Part shown: positions 54,960-63,264 of the stretch, in pieces | Layout: each line of letters opens with the position of its first letter | Position numbering within the stretch: position 1 is the stretch's first letter | Assembly: GCF_002263495.1 (NCBI RefSeq) | Contig: NZ_CP022753.1 | Location: 1,674,001 to 1,738,000 of the forward strand | Source: Nocardiopsis gilva YIM 90087 | Lineage (GTDB): Bacteria; Actinomycetota; Actinomycetes; Streptosporangiales; Streptosporangiaceae | Direction of reading: 5' to 3' | Length of the DNA stretch: 64,000 nucleotides | Notes under the pieces: generated by a model | The model's database searches: none | Told to the model about the DNA's origin: nothing | What the model saw: the letters and a program-made list of their open reading frames with translations, nothing else | Translations under genes and position numbers: made by a program

Positions 54960-55604
54960 TTGAATCAGGGCCAAGAGACTATCGAGGATCGAGGAGCGCG
55001 GTTCGAGCGGGATGTCCTCCCGTTCCTGGACCAGCTGTACTCGGCCGCGTTGCGGATGACCCGTAACCCGTCCGACGCCGAAGATCTCGTCCAGGAGACG
55101 TTCGCCAAGGCATTTGGCTCGTTCCACCAGTTCAAGGAAGGGACCAACCTCAAGGCGTGGCTGTACCGGATCCTCACCAACACCTTCATCAACTCTTACC
55201 GCAAGAAGCAGCGGGAGCCGAAGCAGGCGGGGACCGAGGACGTCGAGGACTGGCAGCTCGCACAGGCGGCGTCGCACACCTCCACCGGGCTGAAGTCCGC
55301 TGAGGCGGAGGCGCTGGAGCACCTGCCCGACAGCGACGTCAAGCGTGCGCTGCAGGAGCTGCCAGAGGACTTCCGGATCGCGGTCTACCTGGCGGACGTC
55401 GAGGGGTTCGCCTACAAGGAAGTCGCCGAGATCATGGACACCCCGATCGGGACCGTGATGTCGCGGCTGCACCGCGGGAGACGACAGCTCCGTACGCACC
55501 TTGAGGAGTACGCGGTCGACCGGGGGATCCTCTCCGCGGAGGGCGTCGAGTCGGCGGCCATGGAAGCGTCAACTGGTGGGGCACGTCGGAGGGACCAACG
55601 ATGA
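54960..55604 (+). CDS. sigR: ECF sigma factor SigR (thiol-oxidative stress)
   Basis: 214 residues from TTG at 54960 (AAGGAGG 9 bases upstream). Sigma2: [20 protein letters not shown] and [25 protein letters not shown]; sigma4: [20 protein letters not shown] and [14 protein letters not shown]. The frame is open upstream; ATG at 54819 with AAAGGCAGG could start a 47-residue-longer form like the unstable SigR isoform of streptomycetes. Overlaps rsrA by ATGA. SigR drives mycothiol and thioredoxin genes when its anti-sigma factor is oxidised. Confidence 0.95.
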   Translation: MNQGQETIEDRGARFERDVLPFLDQLYSAALRMTRNPSDAEDLVQETFAKAFGSFHQFKEGTNLKAWLYRILTNTFINSYRKKQREPKQAGTEDVEDWQLAQAASHTSTGLKSAEAEALEHLPDSDVKRALQELPEDFRIAVYLADVEGFAYKEVAEIMDTPIGTVMSRLHRGRRQLRTHLEEYAVDRGILSAEGVESAAMEASTGGARRRDQR

Positions 55605-55891
55605 TGTGCGGAAAACCGCACGCTACGCCTTGTAGCGAAGTACTGGCCAAGGTGTACACATACATCGATGGCGAGCTCGCAGAGTCCAACTGCGACGAGA
55701 TTCGACAGCACCTCGACGAGTGCGGACCGTGCCTGGAGGAGTACGGCCTTGAGGAGGCCGTGAAGAAGCTCGTCGCCAAGCACTGCGGGTGCGACCCCGT
55801 TCCCGGCGATCTGCGCGAGAAGGTGCTGCACCGGCTCGCGGCGGCGCAGAAGGAGCAGGAGGCGCGCGAGACCGGAGTCGGGGAAGCGTAG
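55601..55891 (+). CDS. rsrA: Zinc anti-sigma factor RsrA
   Basis: 96 residues with the ZAS motif: Cys3, Cys11, Cys31, His37, Cys41 and Cys44 ([12 protein letters not shown]), spacing identical to S. coelicolor RsrA. Cys62 and Cys64 lie in KHCGCDP. Zinc-bound RsrA holds SigR inactive; disulfide formation releases it. Translationally coupled to sigR. Confidence 0.95.
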   Translation: MMCGKPHATPCSEVLAKVYTYIDGELAESNCDEIRQHLDECGPCLEEYGLEEAVKKLVAKHCGCDPVPGDLREKVLHRLAAAQKEQEARETGVGEA

Positions 55892-56703
55892 CGCGTGTAG
55901 GGAGGAGAGGAGCCGCGGTCGGCTCGTCCGGGCCGGGACGCGAGCTTGTGCCCTGCGCTCGGGAGTCCTTTGCCGCTCCGCCCCTCCCAACCCGCCCTGC
56001 CCCACCCCACCCCGCTCCGCGTCAGCGCGGACTTCCGGCCCTGCCCTGGACCATGTCGCGGACCACTCCGATTCCCGCTCCCGCCCCCATACCCGCACGC
56101 CGTGGATCCCGGCGAAGCAGGGGATGAACGGACATGACACAGCGGTCGATAATATCGGCCGCTGTTCCCTCTTTTAGGGCGACATGTACGCGAATGCCCT
56201 TCGAACGTCATCCGACGGCCACGGTGGTGTCCACAGTCGGGTTTTGGACACGGAATCGTGTTCCCGAGCGTCCGAGGGATGTCATTGACACGCCCGGTGG
56301 CGTCACTGCCTTTCGTGTTCAAAAAGTGGCGCGGATAAAGCGCGCCGATACGGTTATCGTATGTGAACGTCTGTTACATAGGGTGATGAAGGTTGTCCTT
56401 CATGGGGCCAATGTGGTGCGGGAGTCACTGCGGTGCGGAGATTTGGTGTCTCGCGATGTCGGGAAAGAGATTGCGGAGAGTGACTTTCGCGAGCTACGAA
56501 TTTAAATCGTATTTCCGCAATTTGAAACCGGAGAGATGTGGGTTTCTCACGGTTGTCTCACGCTTCGGGTTGGGGAAATCGATAGCGAGGCGAGGCCCGT
56601 TAAACTGAGCCGTCATATCCACCGTATGGGGGTATATTCGCGCCGCGCCCAGGGGAGATTCAGGGGGTGCGCGGTGCCGAGGCTCCGGAGAGGACGGTAG
56701 GCC
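55892..56703. other. AT-richer intergenic region
   Basis: The second half (about 56140-56640) is clearly less GC-rich than the rest of the window, with GTTTTGGAC, GCGGATAAAG and TTTAAATC blocks. Open frames here are short and lack family features. It may contain promoters of the HD-domain operon. Confidence 0.45.
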
Positions 56704-56790
56704 GTGACTTTGCTGATCGTGAAACTGACGTACCTGGTTTTCGCAGTGGGGTGGGTCCTCACCCACGTCGGCGGGTGGTCCTGGTGGTAG
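56704..56790 (+). CDS. Tiny hydrophobic peptide
   Basis: 28 residues: TLLIVKLTYLVFAVGWVLTH then VGGWSWW. One membrane helix with a Trp-rich end. Start GTG, with GGAGAGGACGG 9-14 bases upstream. It precedes the HD-GYP gene by 58 bases. Too small for homology calls; the sharply hydrophobic composition in a GC-rich setting is the main support. Confidence 0.45.
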   Translation: MTLLIVKLTYLVFAVGWVLTHVGGWSWW

Positions 56791-56848
56791 AACGGAATCG
56801 ATGAAATCATGACGGTTCGGTCGGCATCGGGGCAGGAGGTACCGGGAA

Positions 56849-58201
56849 TTGCGTTCGCTTCCGGGAGCGGCGCGGTTGTACGTCGGCCTCGTCGTCCTCA
56901 GCGCCGCGGCAGTACTGCTGCACGGTCCCTACACGGGGATTGATCCGGCCACGCTGATCCTGCTCGCCGTCCTGTTCGTGGTCGCCGAGTCCATCGGCAC
57001 GATGGTCGTTTCGGGGAAGACGGGCCTCTCGCCGAGCTCGTCGGTGTCCCTGGCGGCCGTCGTGCTGGTCGGCCCGATCGGGGCGGCCGTGGTCGGCTTC
57101 TCCTCGTGCTTCGTCGTCTTCCGTCGGCAGAACCTCGTCAAGCGCCTGTTCAACGGCGCTCAGTTCGCCCTGGCCGGTTACGCGGCCGGGCACATCTTCC
57201 AACTCCTCGGCGGCCGGATGGGCATCCCCGAGGGCGGTGACTTTCCGCTCATCGTCCTGCCCTTCACCGTCGCGATCCTCACCCACACCGTTGTCAACAG
57301 CGCCCTCGTCGGGGGCCTGATGTGGTGCCTGGGCGCCGTGCACATCCAGCGACCTCGCAGGGTGCGCTGGCGCCCACTCGCCAGCCTCGAACTGTCGTCG
57401 GTCGGCTACGGCATGCTCGGCCTGTTCATCGCCGCCATCTGGGGAGCGGTGGGCGCCTTCGCCGTGCTCCTGGTGCTGCTGCCGCTGTTCATCGCACGCT
57501 GGACCTTCGACCAGTACATCGCCGAGCAGAAGGCGCACGACGCCACTCTCGCCACGCTCTGCCAGGCGGTGGAGACCAAGGACTACTACACGCGCGGCCA
57601 CTGCATGCGCGTTGCCAAGGCCGCCGTGATGATCGCCCAGGAACTGGGCATGCACGCCGAGCGCGTGCACACCATCCGCTACGCCGGGATGCTGCACGAC
57701 GTGGGCAAGCTCGGCGTCCCGACGAAGGTGCTCCAGAAGTCCGGGCGCCTGACCGAGGAGGAGTACGCCGCTATCCAGTTGCACCCGATGCGCGGGTACG
57801 AGATTGTCCGGGAGATCGGCTTCTTGGACGAGGCGCTCGCCGGGATCATGCACCACCACGAGCGCATGGACGGCGGCGGCTACCCGATGGGGCTCTCCGG
57901 CGAGGACATTCCGGAGTTCGCCCGCATTCTGTCGGTGGCCGACGCCTTCGACTGCATGACCTCCACCCGCTCCTACCGCAAGGCGCGTTCGATTGGTGAA
58001 GCCATCGCCGAGCTGCGCCGCTGTGCGGGGCCGCAGTTCGACCCCGTCATGGTCGACGCCCTGATCGCCGCTGTGGCCCGCGACGGGTGGGAGGCGCCCG
58101 ACGCCGTGGAGCCGCCCGATGACGACCTTGCCGAGGTAGCCCAGCAGGACCACGACGACCCCAGTGTTCCGCTGCGGGTCGCGGGGGAAAGTGACGGATG
58201 A
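56849..58201 (+). CDS. Membrane HD-GYP domain protein
   Basis: 450 residues. An N-terminal integral-membrane domain of six or seven helices (residues 1-225, e.g. LILLAVLFVVAESIGTMVV). HD-GYP motifs: YTRGHCMRVAKAAV, LHDVGKLGVP, MHHHERMDGGGYPMGL and RILSVADAFDCMTS. HD-GYP proteins degrade cyclic di-GMP in other bacteria. Start: TTG with GGAGGT 8 bases upstream. Overlaps the next gene by ATGA. Confidence 0.9.
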   Translation: MRSLPGAARLYVGLVVLSAAAVLLHGPYTGIDPATLILLAVLFVVAESIGTMVVSGKTGLSPSSSVSLAAVVLVGPIGAAVVGFSSCFVVFRRQNLVKRLFNGAQFALAGYAAGHIFQLLGGRMGIPEGGDFPLIVLPFTVAILTHTVVNSALVGGLMWCLGAVHIQRPRRVRWRPLASLELSSVGYGMLGLFIAAIWGAVGAFAVLLVLLPLFIARWTFDQYIAEQKAHDATLATLCQAVETKDYYTRGHCMRVAKAAVMIAQELGMHAERVHTIRYAGMLHDVGKLGVPTKVLQKSGRLTEEEYAAIQLHPMRGYEIVREIGFLDEALAGIMHHHERMDGGGYPMGLSGEDIPEFARILSVADAFDCMTSTRSYRKARSIGEAIAELRRCAGPQFDPVMVDALIAAVARDGWEAPDAVEPPDDDLAEVAQQDHDDPSVPLRVAGESDG

Positions 58202-59508
58202 TCCTGCAACGGAGGCCCGAAGTGGAGGGGATGGGGATACGGCGTCGGGGGTGGCCCCCCGGCCGTATCGACCCTGCTCGGGCGATGCTCATCACCGCGG
58301 CGGGTGGCTGTGCTGTCGGCTCGCTGATCTGGACGCTGCTGGTCGGATTCGTGGAGCCGCACGCGGCACTCGCGTTCGGCGTGCTCATCGCGGCTGGTGA
58401 GCTGGCCCGTATCACCCTGCCGGGGCATCGGGAGGTCGCGCCGATCGCCTCCGCCGGAGCCATCGGCTACGCGTTCCTGCTGAGCATCGGCGGCGTCATG
58501 GTGACCCACTCCGCGTGGCAGGTCATCGCCGTCGTCACGCTGGGGGTCGCGCTCGGCGAGCTCCCGCACATCGCCGTTGGCCGTGAGCCGCGTTGGAGCG
58601 ACCTCGCCCGCCGCGTGCTCATCGTCGAGATCACCGCATTGGTGTTCCGCCCTTTCGTGCGCGAGGTGCCGCCCGACCCTGACAACTGGTGGCTCATCGT
58701 GGCGGTGATGACCGCCCTGGTCGCCGTGGCCTGGCTGATCGACGCGGGCATCGCGGCCACCATTCGCGCCGAACGGCTGCACACCCGCCTCAGCGTCGCC
58801 TTCGGCGACGAGTTGCGGGCACAGTTCGCGATCGGCATGGCGATCGGCTCGTCCGGGGTGCTCATCGCGCTGGCCAGCACCGTGACGGGGCTTGTGGGGC
58901 TGCTGGTGTTCACGGCTCCGCTGCTGGTGACGCAGGTGGCCTTTCGCCGCTTCGCCGAGATCCGGCTCACCTACCTGCAGACCGTGCGCTCGCTGTCCCG
59001 CGTGACGGAGGTCGGGGGGTATGTGGAGACCGGCCACTCGCGGCGCGTCAGCCGCCTGGCCCGGCTGATCGGTTGTGAGCTCGGCATGCGCGAGTCCGAG
59101 CTGCTGGAGCTGGAGTACGCCGCGCTGATGCACGACATCGGCCAGCTCTCGCTACGCGACCCGATCGCGGGCGGGGCGACCGTGCTGGCGTCGCCGCGCG
59201 AGCAGCGACGGATTGCCGAACTGGGCTCAGCGGTTATCCGGGAGACGGGCGTGCTCGACGCCGTGGCCGAACTGGTGCGTCGCCAATGCGAGGCCTGTGA
59301 GGGCGATGGTGATGATGGTCCGCCGCCGCTGGGAAGCAGGATCATCAAGGTGGCCAACGCGTTCGACGACCTGGTGGGCGAGTCCAGGGACGCGGACCGG
59401 ATCGAGGCCGTCCTGCAGCGGTTGCGGATGGACGCGGGGCGCGAATACGACGCGGAAGTGGTGGCGGCAGCGGCGCAGGTGCTCGAACGCGACCGCGCGC
59501 GCCGATGA
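58198..59508 (+). CDS. Membrane HD-domain protein, degenerate GYP
   Basis: 436 residues. Six or so membrane segments, then HSRRVSRLARLIGCELGMRE and YAALMHDIGQLSL (HD). The part that holds HHExxDGxGYP in its neighbour reads ELVRRQCEACEG here, so the GYP half is lost. It is a likely paralogue of the upstream gene and may be catalytically changed or regulatory. Coupled by ATGA. Confidence 0.85.
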   Translation: MILQRRPEVEGMGIRRRGWPPGRIDPARAMLITAAGGCAVGSLIWTLLVGFVEPHAALAFGVLIAAGELARITLPGHREVAPIASAGAIGYAFLLSIGGVMVTHSAWQVIAVVTLGVALGELPHIAVGREPRWSDLARRVLIVEITALVFRPFVREVPPDPDNWWLIVAVMTALVAVAWLIDAGIAATIRAERLHTRLSVAFGDELRAQFAIGMAIGSSGVLIALASTVTGLVGLLVFTAPLLVTQVAFRRFAEIRLTYLQTVRSLSRVTEVGGYVETGHSRRVSRLARLIGCELGMRESELLELEYAALMHDIGQLSLRDPIAGGATVLASPREQRRIAELGSAVIRETGVLDAVAELVRRQCEACEGDGDDGPPPLGSRIIKVANAFDDLVGESRDADRIEAVLQRLRMDAGREYDAEVVAAAAQVLERDRARR

Positions 59509-59592
59509 CCAGGATCATTACCGGCGGGTACTGCCGTAGGATCTGTCCCCGTTCAGGAAGATTCACCATCAGGGGAAGAAAAGGGGCACACC

Positions 59593-59805
59593 ATGGCTGA
59601 GATCCGCGCGGAGATGGTCGCCAACGTGTTCAAGGTGACGGCGGCCCCGGGCGACAAGGTCGACGCCGGTGCGACCCTGTTCATCCTGGAGTCGATGAAG
59701 ATGGAGATCCCGGTCCTGACGGAGGGGCCGGGAACCGTGTCCAGCATCGACGTCGCCGAGGGCGACGTGGTCCAGGAGGGCGACCTGCTCGCCGTCGTCG
59801 AGTAG
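59593..59805 (+). CDS. Free-standing biotin carrier protein
   Basis: 70 residues, a single biotinyl/lipoyl domain: FILESMKMEIPVLTEG with the biotinylated Lys in SMKM. The sequence follows the TB7.3-type carrier that lies next to sigH-rshA in mycobacteria. The carboxylase partner is not in the window. The ATG at 59593 follows GGGGAAGAAAAGGGGC. Confidence 0.92.
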   Translation: MAEIRAEMVANVFKVTAAPGDKVDAGATLFILESMKMEIPVLTEGPGTVSSIDVAEGDVVQEGDLLAVVE

Positions 59806-59900
59806 GGAAGCGCGCCACAGGGGCCTGTGGAGTCGATCTATCTGTCAGCTCCCCGGTCCCGCCCCAGGGCGCCGCACAGCCATCGGATAGTTTCTTCGGC

Positions 59901-60278
59901 ATGACCATCAGCGAGGGACTGCAAGGCACAGCCGATCTCGTGGTGACCGACGACGACACCGCCATCGCCCTCGGCAGCGGCGACGTCCCTGTACTGGGAA
60001 CCCCGCGCGTTCTCGCCCTCGCGGAGGCGGCCACCGTCGCCGCCTTGGCCGGACACCTGGACGAGGGCTACACCAGCGTGGGTACCAATGTGGCGCTCTC
60101 GCACAGTGCTCCCACTCCAGTCGGTGCACGAGTTCAGGCTGAAGCTGTCCTGAGCCGCGTCGAAGGCAAGCGCCTAGAGTTCGACATCACCGTCACTCAA
60201 GGGGCCAGCGTCATCGCGGAAGGCACGGTGGCCCGCGCCATCGTGAACCGCGATCGCTTCCTTGCCACTGCTCGATAG
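59901..60278 (+). CDS. FlK-like hot-dog thioesterase
   Basis: 125 residues. VLGTPRVLALAEAATVAALA, GYTSVGTNVALSHSAPTPVG, RLEFDITVTQGASVIAEGTV: the pattern of the fluoroacetyl-CoA thioesterase (FlK) group, single hot-dog. The substrate is not predictable. Start: ATG at 59901, 95 bases after the carrier gene. Confidence 0.85.
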   Translation: MTISEGLQGTADLVVTDDDTAIALGSGDVPVLGTPRVLALAEAATVAALAGHLDEGYTSVGTNVALSHSAPTPVGARVQAEAVLSRVEGKRLEFDITVTQGASVIAEGTVARAIVNRDRFLATAR

Positions 60279-60333
60279 CGCCAACAGAAGATCTCAAGAA
60301 CATAACGCGCCGCATTGTTCCAGGTCATTTGCT

Positions 60334-60423
60334 GTAAGCCCCGCATGCGCGGGGGTGGACCCGCGGCGTCTTGGGACCCGTAGGCCGGGCGCAGCGTAAG
60401 CCCCGCATGCGCGGGGGTGGACC
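60334..60423 (+). CRISPR. Two-repeat CRISPR-like mini-array (type I-E style)
   Basis: Two identical 28-base repeats at 60334-60361 and 60396-60423, reading GTAAGCCCCGCATGCG then CGGGGGTGGACC, with a 34-base spacer (60362-60395). The repeat has the CCCCGC / GCGGGG stem of type I-E repeats. A decayed third unit may start at 60451. No cas gene is present in the window. The rest of 60424-60647 has no gene. Confidence 0.65.
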
Positions 60424-60647
60424 GGGTCATGTGCTAGCGAGCCAAGATATGTACGCCACCGCACACGCGGGGGCGGCCCGGCCGAAGCCGGGCCCAACTC
60501 AGGCGGCTGGTCTGGCGTGATGCGCTAGGGCACCTTGTCGGCAAAGTACACGGCAGGATGCGTGGGAATTCCGGCCATCAGGGGCGCTCGTGTATCCGAC
60601 CACCAGAAGTCCCAGCATGAGGGCTGCTGCAGTGCGTGGGACCATGC

Positions 60648-61268
60648 CTACTCTTCAACCTTGAAGACGATGGGGTCGGCAAAGGACCAGACATCCTCGA
60701 TGACGACCTGGGTGATCTCGGTGCCCTTCGGTACGTCCACAACGGCTTCGCCGCTGGCCTTGTTGCCGGGATTGATCTGCTTCAGGAACAGGTCGTTCTC
60801 GCCGATGGTGGTTTGGGACGAGTACTTCTTGCCGTCCGCGTCTTCCAGCTTCAGCGCGCTCGCGTCGAAAAGCGTGGCCTCGTCTCCAACGTTCTCCACC
60901 TCGAGGCCCACGACTTTGAACTCGCCCTGAGCCTCTTCCTCAAGGTATTCCGGCCCGTAGGTATCGGTCGTGTCGATGCCGGTGACGGTGATCTTCCAGT
61001 CGTCCACCGTGCCGGTGTCGCCGACTGTGAGGGCGTCGGTGGCCGCTGAGCCCTTACCCTCCAATTTCGATTCGGCTGTGCCGTCCTGTGACTCCGCAGC
61101 GGACCCATCCTTCGAGGGAGCGTCTGTGCTGCTGGTGCCGACGACGGCCATGCAGCCGACACCGAGTACAAGGAGCACGGCGGTTGCGCCGCCGCAGCCG
61201 AGACAGCCAAGTAGCCACGGATTGTGCTTCCTGGGCTGAGGGGACTGGGGCATGTACGGCTGCGCCAT
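60648..61268 (-). CDS. DUF4352 membrane-anchored protein
   Basis: 206 residues. NPWLLGCLGCGGATAVLLVL is a membrane anchor with three Cys; a Ser/Glu linker follows, then a beta-sandwich DUF4352 domain (WKITVTGIDTTDTYGPEYLE, FKVVGLEVENVGDEATLFDA, NPGNKASGEAVVDVPKGTEI). Outer-face protein of unknown role. Start: ATG with GGAAGGA 8 bases upstream. Confidence 0.82.
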   Translation of the reverse strand: MAQPYMPQSPQPRKHNPWLLGCLGCGGATAVLLVLGVGCMAVVGTSSTDAPSKDGSAAESQDGTAESKLEGKGSAATDALTVGDTGTVDDWKITVTGIDTTDTYGPEYLEEEAQGEFKVVGLEVENVGDEATLFDASALKLEDADGKKYSSQTTIGENDLFLKQINPGNKASGEAVVDVPKGTEITQVVIEDVWSFADPIVFKVEE

Positions 61269-61398
61269 CCTGCGTCCTTCCGGTGGGGGATTCGTAGCTC
61301 CGGACCATAAGTGGGGCAAGATCGGTTACGGGCCGGTATGACGAATTTGTAGCCACCAACGCAGTTGTTGATGATTCACGGCGATTAGCTGGTATGCA

Positions 61399-61425
61399 GA
61401 AGACCCGGCCGCAGGCCGGGTCTTC
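61399..61425. terminator. Hairpin between the ThDP enzyme and DUF4352 genes
   Basis: GAAGACCCGGCC pairs with GGCCGGGTCTTC around GCA, a 12-bp perfect stem. No T-run on the minus strand, but it lies where the ThDP-enzyme transcript should end. Confidence 0.6.
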
Positions 61426-61462
61426 ATTGAGGGGGTAAGGCCCGCCAACGCGGGGCCGCGTC

Positions 61463-63124
61463 CTACACCCCCATGGTCTTGCGGGGGTAGACGTTCTCCG
61501 GGTCGGTGGCGATGTTGACCAGGTAGGGGACGCCCGAGTCGAAGGCCCGCTGTAAGGCCGGAGCGATCTCCTCTGGTTTGGTGACGAGTTCGCCGCCGCC
61601 ACCCAGGGCCTGGACGACCTGGTCGTAGCGGGTTTGCGGGTTGAGGTCCGCGACGACGTCGTAGCCGTAGAGCATCTGCATCGGCGCTTTCTCCAGTCCC
61701 CAGATGCCGTTGTTGCCGCAGACCATCACCACGGGCAGCTTGTGGCGGACGAGGGTGTCGACGTCCATCAGGGAGAATCCTGCGGCGCCGTCACCGAGCA
61801 GTGTCACCACCTGGGAGGACGGGCGGGAAAGGCGGGCGGCGATGGAGTAGCCCATGCCCGTTCCCAGGCAGCCGAAGGGGCCGGGGTCGAGCCAGTTGCC
61901 GGGCTGCTTGGGTTCGATGTACTTGCCCGCGTAGGAGACGAAGTCTCCGCCGTCGCCGATGACCACAGCGTCGTCGTCCAGCACCCTGTTCAGTTCGCCG
62001 TAGATGCGTGCCGGGTGGATCGGGTCCGCGTCGCTCGTCAGGGCCTCGGCGTCGGTGGCTATCGCCGCTTGGGCTGCCTCGGACAGTGTGGTTCGCCAGG
62101 CCTCCACGGTCCCTGACGGCTTTGTCGCGTCGCCGAGGCCGCGGAGTACGTGTGACAGGTCGCCGGACACCGATCCGGCCAGCGTCAGGTGGGTGGCGAT
62201 CTGCTCGGAGGCGTCTGTGATGTGGACGACCTTGGCCAGGGGTGCCCCGTCCTTGCCGCCGAACAGGCCGTGGCCGAGGCGGAAGTCCATCGGGGTTCCG
62301 ACGACCACCACCAGGTCGGCCCCGCCGAAGGCGGCGCCGCGTGCGCGCGTAGCCAACAGTGGGTGTCCGGCCGGGAGTACGCCGCGTCCCTGGCCGTTGG
62401 TGATGACCGGGATTCCCAGCGCCTCGGCGACCTCCAAGGCCACCTTCTCGGCGCCGTCGACCCACACGTCGGATCCGAAGACGAACACCGGGCGTTCGGC
62501 GTCGCTGATCAGGCGGGCGATGTGCGCCACGGCCTCCGGGTCGGGCGTGCGGTCCCAGGCAGGCGCGTTTCCGGCGAGATCGACCTCGGCTTGGTCGTAG
62601 AGCCGGTCCATGGGCATGTCGAGGAAGACCGGGCCGCGGTGGGCGCTGTTGGCGAGTCGGCAGGCCTCGTCCATGGCCGTCGCGATGCCGTCCGTCGCGT
62701 GCACGGTCTCGGCGCGCTTGGTGATCGGGGTGAGCAGCGGCGGCTGGTCGAGTTCCTGCAGCAGGCCCTGCCCCCAGCGGCCGTCCGGGGCGCGTCCGCC
62801 GACCACGACCAGCGGCGAGCCGTTGAAGTGAGCCGTCGCGATGCCGCTGACGACGTTGGTCACGCCCGGACCGGCGGTCACCACCGCCATCCCGGCCCGC
62901 CGGGTCAGCTTGCCGATGCCCTCGGCGCCGAACACGGCCGTCTGCTCGTGCCGTACGTCGAGGAGGCGCATGGTCGCTTCGGGCTGGACCGCCCCGTCGT
63001 AGAGGGGGAACACGTGCCCGCCGCTCAGCGTGAACATCGTGTCGATGCCGTGGTGGCGGGCCACCTCCACCGCGTGCCTGCCGCCGTGCCCGCTGATGCG
63101 GCCGGTGAACGGGGACGTGCTCAT
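61463..63124 (-). CDS. ThDP-dependent acetolactate synthase-like enzyme
   Basis: 553 residues in three domains: PYR with the catalytic Glu in LLDVRHEQTAVFGAEG, middle domain (RPVFVFGSDVWVDGAEKVAL), PP domain with TPP motif GDGAAGFSLMDVDTLVRHKL and CGNN. Family of acetolactate synthase, benzoylformate decarboxylase and 2-hydroxyacyl-CoA lyase; the exact activity cannot be fixed. Next to dasR. Start: ATG at 63124. A possible TetR-like operator lies about 50 bases upstream. Confidence 0.88.
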   Translation of the reverse strand: MSTSPFTGRISGHGGRHAVEVARHHGIDTMFTLSGGHVFPLYDGAVQPEATMRLLDVRHEQTAVFGAEGIGKLTRRAGMAVVTAGPGVTNVVSGIATAHFNGSPLVVVGGRAPDGRWGQGLLQELDQPPLLTPITKRAETVHATDGIATAMDEACRLANSAHRGPVFLDMPMDRLYDQAEVDLAGNAPAWDRTPDPEAVAHIARLISDAERPVFVFGSDVWVDGAEKVALEVAEALGIPVITNGQGRGVLPAGHPLLATRARGAAFGGADLVVVVGTPMDFRLGHGLFGGKDGAPLAKVVHITDASEQIATHLTLAGSVSGDLSHVLRGLGDATKPSGTVEAWRTTLSEAAQAAIATDAEALTSDADPIHPARIYGELNRVLDDDAVVIGDGGDFVSYAGKYIEPKQPGNWLDPGPFGCLGTGMGYSIAARLSRPSSQVVTLLGDGAAGFSLMDVDTLVRHKLPVVMVCGNNGIWGLEKAPMQMLYGYDVVADLNPQTRYDQVVQALGGGGELVTKPEEIAPALQRAFDSGVPYLVNIATDPENVYPRKTMGV

Positions 63125-63173
63125 CTACGGGTCACTCTCCTCGGACGTGTGGGGCGTTTCGGAGAAACTGAAA

Positions 63174-63187
63174 TTACCGGTCAGTAA
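63174..63187. promoter_or_regulatory. Candidate operator TTACCGGTCAGTAA
   Basis: A 14-base imperfect palindrome about 50 bases upstream of the ThDP-enzyme start, of the kind TetR regulators bind. No regulator is assigned. It does not resemble the DasR site. Confidence 0.3.
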
Positions 63188-63207
63188 AGCAGCGGCGTGA
63201 CATGTCG

Positions 63208-63244
63208 CACAACCCGCCGGAGCGACACTTTCCGGCGGGTTGTG
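63208..63244. terminator. Hairpin after dasR
   Basis: CACAACCCGCCGG and CCGGCGGGTTGTG pair exactly (13 bp) around an 11-base loop. It lies 20 bases after the dasR stop. T-run weak on either strand. Confidence 0.6.
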
Positions 63245-63264
63245 TCTTCTCCGCGCTAGCCGGC

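Noticed and set aside
56134-56505. Possible gene in the AT-richer region after rsrA
   Set aside because: Frame is open but composition is random-like and no ribosome site or family feature was seen.
60451-60480. Third CRISPR repeat
   Set aside because: Only partly similar (GTACGCCACCGCACACGCGG) and with a shorter spacing; a decayed end unit is possible but not proven.
61436-61464. Another repeat-like stretch before the ThDP-enzyme stop
   Set aside because: GTAAGGCCCGCCAACGCGGG resembles the repeat start but the end differs; likely chance in GC-rich DNA.
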